A stretch of 11,564 bases of DNA from Caryophanales bacterium UBA6865 (lineage in GTDB: Bacteria; Bacillota_I; Bacilli_A; RFN20; CAG-826), in contig DKCV01000024.1 in assembly GCA_002449265.1 (NCBI GenBank), forward strand, positions 1 through 11,564, given 5' to 3'. Position numbers and translations under genes: made by a program. Each line of letters opens with the position of its first letter. Position 1 is the first letter of the stretch. Positions 1 to 5,057 of this stretch are shown here, piece after piece. The notes under the pieces are model-generated. The model did no database searches. It was not told the origin of the DNA and saw only the letters and a list, made by a program, of their open reading frames with translations.

Positions 1-539
1 ACATCATTTGAAATAGAACAAAGCGAAGATTCTATAATATTTTCTGCTTTTTCTAAAACGATAAATTCACGTTGATAGACGAGTCGAGCAATCGGGGTCA
101 CCGCTTTTTCTAAATACAAAGATTTTGCTTCCTTTAAAGAAAGGGCGACTGTTTCTTGAATCAAGGCATCCCCTTTCGAAACGAAATGCACCGCTTTTCG
201 TTCTCCTTTCACTTTCGCCAAAAAATAGTGATTGTTATTTTTACGATGAATTAAATTGTAGTAATCGATCACTTCTCCTATTGGGGCAATCACTTCAATC
301 TCGTAACCGACTTCTTCTAAACATTCTCGCTTTAATGCCTCAATTAAAGTTTCGCCTTTTTCTACGCCTCCACCTGGCGTTTCGTAATAATCGCGATGCC
401 CAAATAGGTCATCTCCATATAAATGATGAAAATAGAATTTGCCTTCTTCATTCATTAAAATGGCACGCACAATATTTCTGGATTCATAAATTCCTTTGAA
501 GGGGTATTCGTGATCAAGATAAGAACCTAAGATTTTCAC
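1..539 (-). CDS. Nudix hydrolase, 3' end outside window
   Basis: Reading the minus strand from a GTG at 539 gives an open frame of at least 179 codons with no stop before the window edge, so the C-terminus is missing. A complete Nudix box (G-x5-E-x7-R-E-x-L-E-E-x-G-Y) lies at residues 57-79, and all metal-binding glutamates are present. Nudix enzymes hydrolyse nucleoside diphosphates linked to another moiety, using Mg2+ or Mn2+. The substrate (NDP-sugar, oxidised dNTP, ADP-ribose or other) cannot be told from the box. The frame is closed by a TAA just upstream of the GTG, so the start cannot lie further up. The nearest SD-like run, GGAAAG at about 554-559, is about 14 nt away, which is long. 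The gene is divergent from the membrane protein at 589. The family call is sure; start and substrate are less so. Confidence 0.88.
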   Translation of the reverse strand, partial: MKILGSYLDHEYPFKGIYESRNIVRAILMNEEGKFYFHHLYGDDLFGHRDYYETPGGGVEKGETLIEALKRECLEEVGYEIEVIAPIGEVIDYYNLIHRKNNNHYFLAKVKGERKAVHFVSKGDALIQETVALSLKEAKSLYLEKAVTPIARLVYQREFIVLEKAENIIESSLCSISND

Positions 540-588
540 GATTAAACTTTAGGCTTTCCTTTAAAGAAAAGGAAGCTAATATAATGGC
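540..588. promoter_or_regulatory. Divergent start region between Nudix and membrane protein genes
   Basis: Only 49 bp separate two divergent start codons. A quasi-palindrome at about 554-575 is centred on TTTAAA and puts a GGAAAG (minus) and an AAGGAAG (plus) about 13-14 nt from their respective starts. TATAAT at 580-585 is a perfect -10 hexamer on the plus strand, but transcription from it would begin at or after the ATG at 589. On the minus strand the same AT run reads TATATT, which could serve the Nudix gene, but no good -35 is seen. Promoter assignment is therefore uncertain. Confidence 0.3.
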
Positions 589-1281
589 ATGCTCATAAGG
601 AATCGCCTAATTGCACTACTCTATCGAATCCTAGAACTAGGGCTAGCGATCTATGCTCTAGTCATTTTGATTTTGGGCGACAAAACAGATGCAAGTGGTG
701 TCCAAAGCCTATTATATTTTGGGACGGAATGTGTTTTATTCACAATCGTTATTGTCACTTTAGAAGTGATATTTAACGCCGTCGATTTAGCGAAAAAAGG
801 GCCAAATGGTATTGCTGCGTATGTTTATATGCCCCTTACCTTAGCAGTGCTAACTTTTTTGCTCGCTGATGCTCTTATCTATAACATCGGTGCCCCTTTT
901 TTAGGCGGGTATGCCTCAGGCGAAGGTTTATTTAACGTGATTTTAGTGCATATCATCTTGCCAATTGTCTTTTTATTCGACTATCTTCTTTTTTTAGAAA
1001 AAGGAACCGTTTATTGGAGACACGCTCTTTATTGGGCGATTTATCCCCTCTTTTATTTTGCTATCATCATGAGTGCCCATTATATCTTCCAAGACAATTT
1101 TTACCCCTATCCATTCTTAAATAACGAAAAATATCAGGATTCGGCGGAAATCTTATCTGGGAATGTTGGTTGGAACGGAGTGATTGTCGTTCTATGTTCG
1201 ATATTGCTTGGTTTTATCGCGATGAGCTTTTTGATTATTTTTATCAATAATGTCCTCGCTTTAAAATACAAACGCCGTTAA
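589..1281 (+). CDS. Pr6Pr-like six-helix membrane protein
   Basis: A 230-residue integral membrane protein. About six hydrophobic segments are visible at residues 7-30, 41-65, 75-100, 113-137, 143-167 and 193-225, with a basic C-terminal KYKRR on the predicted cytoplasmic side. The pattern H-x-x-x-P...D-Y-L-L-F in helix 4, W-x-x-x-YPL-x-Y in helix 5 and Y-P-Y-P-F-L-N at 172-178 matches what I remember of the Pr6Pr family membrane proteins, which look distantly related to the FAR-17a/AIG1 fold. No biochemical function is established for the bacterial family. The ATG at 589 is the only sensible start, because an in-frame TAA lies at 577; AAGGAAG ends about 13 nt upstream. The stop overlaps the stop of the convergent minus-strand gene by 4 bp. 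The family call is from pattern memory only. Confidence 0.7.
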   Translation: MLIRNRLIALLYRILELGLAIYALVILILGDKTDASGVQSLLYFGTECVLFTIVIVTLEVIFNAVDLAKKGPNGIAAYVYMPLTLAVLTFLLADALIYNIGAPFLGGYASGEGLFNVILVHIILPIVFLFDYLLFLEKGTVYWRHALYWAIYPLFYFAIIMSAHYIFQDNFYPYPFLNNEKYQDSAEILSGNVGWNGVIVVLCSILLGFIAMSFLIIFINNVLALKYKRR

Positions 1282-1670
1282 GCTTTCTTCCTTTTAATAA
1301 AATCTAATTCATTCACCTTAAGATTTTTGAAGTTCGAATTTTCACTCACTTTTGCAAAAGATAAGAATTTCCAGCAATCTTCTCTTTTGATTTTAATGAC
1401 GTAAGTTTTGAAAACGCCGTTCTTATAATAGGTACGAAATAAATAGATCGTTTCTTCTTTTTCATCATAGGCGGCAAAATGAGGACGTGACAAAATGTCT
1501 TTAGTGACTTCTAGTCTTCTTAAGTAATCATGCGGAAATTCGAACGCGAATTTGTCAAGATGGTTCCCGCTCATATAGACAAAAACATCGCCGGGAAAAG
1601 AATACGAAAGCGACCGCTCGATGCTTTTTGATACGCGGCCTAGTTTGATGGATGAATCTGTAGATACCAT
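1278..1670 (-). CDS. Orphan small protein, possible BECR-type nuclease fold
   Basis: A 130-residue soluble, basic protein with no signal peptide or membrane segment. It starts at an ATG preceded by a clear AGGAG at 1675-1679 (spacing 4 nt), which supports it as a real gene. I do not firmly recognise it. The arrangement of a strand ending V-Y-M-S, an H-L-D-K helix, a second helix ending I-L-S-R-P-H-F, then a strand hairpin (T-I-Y-L-F-R-T-Y-Y, then T-Y-V-I-K-I-K) and a terminal F-L-S-F-A-K-V strand recalls the small Barnase/EndoU/ColicinE5/RelE (BECR)-like domains found in phages and mobile elements of Firmicutes. H37 and H64 would be candidate catalytic residues. This is inference from the pattern of helices and strands. 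The gene is convergent with the membrane protein gene and stands alone, with no obvious antitoxin beside it. Confidence 0.6.
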   Translation of the reverse strand: MVSTDSSIKLGRVSKSIERSLSYSFPGDVFVYMSGNHLDKFAFEFPHDYLRRLEVTKDILSRPHFAAYDEKEETIYLFRTYYKNGVFKTYVIKIKREDCWKFLSFAKVSENSNFKNLKVNELDFIKRKKA

Positions 1671-1679
1671 AAATCTCCT
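1671..1679 (-). promoter_or_regulatory. Ribosome binding site of the 1278-1670 gene
   Basis: On the minus strand AGGAG (1675-1679) stands four nucleotides before the ATG at 1670. The site fixes the start and is the main evidence that this orphan ORF is translated. Confidence 0.6.
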
Positions 1680-1724
1680 AAAATGGCAGACATAGTTATC
1701 CCCATAAAGTAACTACGATTAGAA

Positions 1725-1762
1725 CTCCTAATAGGCGAAATAAATGAGGAGACCATTCGCCT
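1725..1762 (+). other. Possible H-type pseudoknot / structured intergenic RNA
   Basis: Two interleaved complementary pairs occur in the intergenic gap. CTCCT at 1725-1729 pairs with AGGAG at 1747-1751, and AGGCGAA at 1733-1739 pairs with TTCGCCT at 1756-1762. The connecting loops are 3, 7 and 4 nt, which is sterically plausible for an H-type pseudoknot read on the plus strand. On the minus strand the same arms could form a 7-bp hairpin whose CTCCT loop could pair with an AGGAG, including the ribosome binding site of the gene at 1670. No known riboswitch or ncRNA family is recognised, and no terminator T-run follows. Confidence 0.3.
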
Positions 1763-1839
1763 TCTGCCGAGGAAAGGAAAGCCCCTTCACTATTTAATAG
1801 TCACTATTTCTATCTTTTTACCAAAAAATTTTCGAAAAA

Positions 1840-1867
1840 TTGAAAATTAGATAAGAACGATTAGAAT
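1840..1867 (+). promoter_or_regulatory. Candidate promoter for the TrmH-family gene
   Basis: TTGAAA at 1840-1845 and TAGAAT at 1862-1867 are separated by 16 bp and match the sigma-A hexamers at five of six positions each. The expected transcription start falls at about 1873-1875, on or next to the ATG at 1875. No Shine-Dalgarno sequence lies upstream of that ATG, which agrees with a leaderless message. Confidence 0.45.
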
Positions 1868-1874
1868 TATACCC

Positions 1875-2585
1875 ATGGAAAAATATAGCAAAAACTCCGA
1901 TACTTCCTACGCATTAGGAACAACATTAACGTTCGAATTATTGAAGAGAAAATCGACTCATGCCAAAAGGATTTATATCTCTCCAAAACAAAAAAGGGAT
2001 GCGACTTATGAATCTATCGTCACGTTAGCAAAGAAGAATCAAATCCCCGTGATTGAAAATAACGAAAAGATCTTCCGCCAATTAAGCGAAAAAGATAACT
2101 GCATGGTGATTGGAGAATTCCTAAAATGGAATGATTCTTTAAATAGCGATGAAAGTCATATTGTTCTTGTTCATCCATCGAACAAAGGAAATTTAGGAAC
2201 CATCCTTCGTAGTGCTGCTGCCTTTTCATACAAAGGCATTGCAATCATTTCTCCTGCTGCAGACGCTTTCGATCCAAAAACGGTAAGGAGTTCAATGGGG
2301 GCTATCTTTTCTGTACCTTTCTCTTATTACGATTCCTTTGAGTCTTATCAAAAAGAAATGGGAGAGCGCCACTACTATCCTTTTATGCTACAAGCAAAAG
2401 AATATTTAGGGAGCGAAACCATCCTAAAACCATATTCCCTGATATTTGGAAATGAAGCGACAGGATTAGATTCTTCTTTCTTAAAAATCGGCACTCCTTT
2501 AAAAATACCGCAAAGTAGCGATGTCGATTCCCTTAATCTTGATAACGCAGTTTCTATTGCTCTATACGAATTTTCAAAAAAGTAA
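1875..2585 (+). CDS. TrmH/SpoU-family RNA 2'-O-ribose methyltransferase
   Basis: A 236-residue SPOUT methyltransferase that transfers a methyl group from S-adenosylmethionine to a ribose 2'-OH of rRNA or tRNA. Residues 1-90 form an N-terminal substrate-binding region. The three SpoU motifs follow: motif 1 N-K-G-N-L-G-T-I-L-R at 103-112 with the conserved Asn106 and Arg112, motif 2 I-F-G-N-E-A-T-G-L-D at 190-199, and motif 3 I-P-Q...S-L-N at 211-221. Together they form the trefoil-knot cofactor site. The length is normal for single-domain members with the N-terminal extension, such as the RlmB/TsnR-like group. Whether the target is 23S rRNA or tRNA cannot be decided from sequence. Motif 3 continues L-D-N-A where V-S-x-A is usual, a mild departure. 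The gene stands alone, lacks a ribosome binding site, and is convergent with the membrane gene at 2622. Confidence 0.88.
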   Translation: MEKYSKNSDTSYALGTTLTFELLKRKSTHAKRIYISPKQKRDATYESIVTLAKKNQIPVIENNEKIFRQLSEKDNCMVIGEFLKWNDSLNSDESHIVLVHPSNKGNLGTILRSAAAFSYKGIAIISPAADAFDPKTVRSSMGAIFSVPFSYYDSFESYQKEMGERHYYPFMLQAKEYLGSETILKPYSLIFGNEATGLDSSFLKIGTPLKIPQSSDVDSLNLDNAVSIALYEFSKK

Positions 2586-2621
2586 TCGATACCACTAATT
2601 CGATAGATTCGATACTGATCT

Positions 2622-3725
2622 TTATTCTTCCCGTATCTTTTTTATCGGTCTTAATAAGCGGAAAAGGAAAAATGTGGATGATATATTCGCATAAAGAGGG
2701 CGCGAAAATAATAATTGGTAAAAGAAGAATATTAGGAGAAAGGTGAAATTTCGAAATTCACTATTGACGATTGGAAGCTCATGAATAAGAAGTGCCCCCA
2801 TAAAGTCAGAGGCAAATAAAAACAAATACCCTAAAATCAAACGAACCAATACTTTTTTGCTCCGAAAGACTTTTTTAGAAATCGAAAGCCAGGAAAACAA
2901 GATTAGAAGAACGAAAAAGAAACCAAGCGAAATCCAAAACGAATAAAAAAGACTAACATCTTTTATGGAATGTATTGCATCAAATCCACCAAACAAAACG
3001 ATCAAAGCAAGGGAAAGTTCTGAAAAACCAATAAAGAAATCAATAAAACAAAGGCACCAATATAAAATCTTATCGCCTTTATAAAATGCTGCTTTCTCGT
3101 TGACAAAGTTCGAATACTCAAATTCGCATAACTGCTTAGACGTGCAATCTTTATTTTCTTCGTAAGTCGAATGTAACTTAGTTATCTCGGCTTTTTCCCT
3201 CTCTTCCCACATCCTTTTTAAAGGCTTTTTCACCCCATTAGAATAACGAGTGATAAAGGACCAACCAAATATAAATGGAAAAATTAAAAAATCAAAAATA
3301 AACGTTAAAATATTTGTTGGGCCAAATGAAAAATTACCGTCTGGTTTTAATTGAAATGTACTAAAAAGCAAGGCAAACAAAGATAAAGACGCGAAAATAA
3401 GTAGATAACCAACCACAAAAAACAATAAGGTCTTTTTCTTCAAAAATACTTTTTCGCTTAATGATAGATAAATAAACGATCCTAAACTTAGTAAAAAACC
3501 TACAAGGAAAAATAAATAATATCCAAAAAAGAAGAAAGTATCTTTCGTGTAAAAAATTCTTTGGAAGCTAAGCATTTGCGCGGTTATTCCGCATCCAATA
3601 GAAAAAAAGTATAGGAAGGCCCCCGATGTGAGAAAGGCCCGATAGCGTTGTTCAGAATTTAGTAGATTCGTGTTCTCGTTGAGATATTTCAAATTTTGTG
3701 GATAAATCAAATCTTTAAAGCTCAT
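2622..3725 (-). CDS. Eight-helix membrane protein with internal duplication, unknown family
   Basis: A 367-residue integral membrane protein I cannot assign to a family. Four hydrophobic segments lie in residues about 31-160 and four more in about 220-355, separated by a charged hydrophilic linker at about 160-218. The two halves repeat: residues 86-121 and 279-314 align without gaps with 18 of 36 identical positions, sharing S-x-S-x-K-V-F-x-x-K-K and G-Y-L-x-x-F-A-S. So the protein is a 4+4 tandem duplication. No transporter signature, ATPase or protease motif is seen. Its ATG overlaps the stop of the upstream secreted-protein gene as ATGA. It has no good ribosome binding site of its own, so translation is probably coupled. 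Both genes are visibly more AT-rich than adhE. A role as partner, export aid or immunity protein for the upstream product is inference only. Confidence 0.75.
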   Translation of the reverse strand: MSFKDLIYPQNLKYLNENTNLLNSEQRYRAFLTSGAFLYFFSIGCGITAQMLSFQRIFYTKDTFFFFGYYLFFLVGFLLSLGSFIYLSLSEKVFLKKKTLLFFVVGYLLIFASLSLFALLFSTFQLKPDGNFSFGPTNILTFIFDFLIFPFIFGWSFITRYSNGVKKPLKRMWEEREKAEITKLHSTYEENKDCTSKQLCEFEYSNFVNEKAAFYKGDKILYWCLCFIDFFIGFSELSLALIVLFGGFDAIHSIKDVSLFYSFWISLGFFFVLLILFSWLSISKKVFRSKKVLVRLILGYLFLFASDFMGALLIHELPIVNSEFRNFTFLLIFFFYQLLFSRPLYANISSTFFLFRLLRPIKKIREE

Positions 3726-4600
3726 ATCAAATCAAAAACTGGTTTAAAATCCAACCAGCCCCTCCATTCAAAACCCATTTTCAAGCCTTTATGACTTCCC
3801 CCTGCATAAACTGCACTCGCGAGAATAGAACCCGCAACCAAAGAAAATATTGCAAGAATGCCCAAAACAACTGGCCCAATAGGGCCAAACAAAGTTGAAA
3901 CAAAGGCTGAAAATTTACTAAGAACACTTTGAATAATTGGTCCGAATGTACTTGTATAAATTTTTAATTTTAAAACCTTAGCTGCCCGAATTGCTCCAAT
4001 TAAGCCAATCGTAGACATGATTTGGGAATGGCAAAACGAAGTAAATGCTTCATAAATCTTTCGGCACGTTGGGCTATCTAAATAGATTCCAATAAACGTA
4101 ACAGAATTCTCACGTAGAAGACCTCTATTTTGCGTAGAAATAGATTTCCTAACATCGTGATCGATAATTTCTACACGTGAAAACGTCTCGCTAATTTTAG
4201 TTAAATCAAGGTTTTTCAGCTTGTCTTGAGTGCTCTCTAAGAAAAAAGATCCGTCTTCGATTGCTAAAGTGCTATCCTTCATGTTTGCGAAAAGAGTGTC
4301 GACATCAAATTCGCTTTTTTCTTGGTGATTATTCTTTAACTGCTCGTAAAAATCGTCCTCTAAAACAAGAGTTTCTAGATTCATCTCTTTCTTTGGTGTG
4401 GCGAAATCAGAAGAAAGATACGAAGGCTGAAAGTAAGCAATATTAATATTTTTGTTTCTATTTTCCTTGTAGCTATCTTCAAAAATCGTTGCGACTTCTT
4501 CTTTCATCGCTTCTATTTTTCGATTCATAGGTGAATAGCTTAAAGCGCTAGTAGAGGTGAATAACGCGAAAGTCATCGCTAAAAATTTAAATTTGTTCAT
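3722..4600 (-). CDS. Secreted protein with hydrophobic C-terminal third, unknown family
   Basis: A 292-residue protein with a likely Sec signal peptide: M-N-K-F-K-F, then a hydrophobic stretch to about residue 20 and an A-L-S-Y-S region for cleavage. There is no lipobox cysteine. Residues 24-175 are hydrophilic and acidic with no recognised domain. From about 194 the chain becomes strongly hydrophobic and glycine-rich in two or three segments (194-210, 217-235, 238-265), including F-G-P-I-G-P at 238-243. It ends in a basic/aromatic tail with G-G-S-H-K-G and E-W-R-G-W at 267-282. C179 and C190 are the only cysteines and could form a disulfide. Soluble head, membrane-active-looking tail and a coupled membrane partner resemble bacteriocin or pore-former loci, but no homology is recognised. 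No convincing ribosome binding site precedes the ATG. Confidence 0.75.
   Translation of the reverse strand: MNKFKFLAMTFALFTSTSALSYSPMNRKIEAMKEEVATIFEDSYKENRNKNINIAYFQPSYLSSDFATPKKEMNLETLVLEDDFYEQLKNNHQEKSEFDVDTLFANMKDSTLAIEDGSFFLESTQDKLKNLDLTKISETFSRVEIIDHDVRKSISTQNRGLLRENSVTFIGIYLDSPTCRKIYEAFTSFCHSQIMSTIGLIGAIRAAKVLKLKIYTSTFGPIIQSVLSKFSAFVSTLFGPIGPVVLGILAIFSLVAGSILASAVYAGGSHKGLKMGFEWRGWLDFKPVFDLI
3739..3758 (-). promoter_or_regulatory. Hairpin plus T-run at the junction of the two unknown genes
   Basis: On the minus strand CTGGTT (3758-3753), an 8-nt loop and AACCAG (3744-3739) are followed by TTTTTG. The structure sits in the last codons of the secreted-protein gene, 13 nt before the ATG at 3725. 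The stem is only 6 bp, so it is at most a weak attenuator or a translation-modulating hairpin between the two genes. Confidence 0.3.
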
Positions 4601-5002
4601 ATTGTTTTGTGCTGGCAGCCAAGATGTATTGGCCAGTAGTAACTTCTATAACTATTTTCTTTGGCTTTCGTAGAAGAAAATGTTGCTAAAAAGTACTTTA
4701 AATATTGCTATGTCAAAGTTAGGCCTATTTCGTTCAGAGGTTGGAAACGAAGATGATGAAACGTAATCTATCGATAGCGGTTTTAGAATAACATAAAAAC
4801 TTAACTTTTCAATTATTATGACTTTATTTGCTATTCTTTTTCTTGTTTTGTAAATATTTAATTAAAGAAGGAAAAGCAATAAATAATCTCGAAATAAAGC
4901 CACGAAAAAACACAAATTGCCTAATTTAGAGAAAAACACACAAAGAAAAATCCAAATCAAAAAAATAGCAATTTAATGAAAACAATGAAATGAAAACGTT
5001 AT
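4601..5002. other. Long AT-rich intergenic stretch, no gene seen
   Basis: Between the secreted-protein start and the adhE terminator there is no open frame of note on either strand. On the minus strand TTGAAA (rc at about 4807-4812), 16 nt and TATTCT form a possible weak promoter about 190 nt upstream of the 4600 start. A lone TTGACA (rc of 4711-4716) has no good -10 partner. CTATCGATAG at 4768-4777 is a perfect 10-bp palindrome. The stretch from 4860 to 5000 is extremely A-rich on the plus strand and featureless. No tRNA, riboswitch or repeat array is recognised. Confidence 0.4.
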
Positions 5003-5042
5003 GCAAAAAAGAAAAGACAAGCAGCCATTTTGACTGCTTGTC
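5003..5042 (-). terminator. Rho-independent terminator of rex-adhE
   Basis: On the minus strand GACAAGCAG (5042-5034) pairs perfectly with CTGCTTGTC (5024-5016). Two further pairs (one G-U) close a small AAAAT loop, and TTTTCTTTTTT follows. The stem begins 15 nt after the adhE stop. This is the clearest terminator in the window and marks the end of the operon. Confidence 0.93.
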
Positions 5043-5057
5043 CATTAGCGATAAGCC

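Noticed and set aside
125..499. A 124-codon plus-strand ORF.
   Set aside because: It lies wholly antisense to the Nudix gene, whose minus-strand frame carries a perfect Nudix box.
1765..1785. GAGGAAAGGAAAG, recalling the conserved GAGGAAAGTC of RNase P RNA.
   Set aside because: The gap is only about 200 nt, and the other conserved RNase P regions are absent.
2586..2614. Three TCGATA copies between the TrmH-family gene and the membrane gene.
   Set aside because: Spacing is irregular (14 and 9 bp), with no hairpin or T-run; probably chance in a short convergent gap.
4535..4550. cre-like TAAAGCGCTA inside the secreted-protein gene.
   Set aside because: It lacks the outer TG/CA positions of the cre consensus and lies in coding sequence.
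4778..4800. GTTTTAGAATAACATAAAAAC, reminiscent of type II CRISPR repeat or tracrRNA ends.
   Set aside because: It occurs once, with no array, spacers or cas genes nearby, in an AT-rich stretch where such a run is expected by chance.
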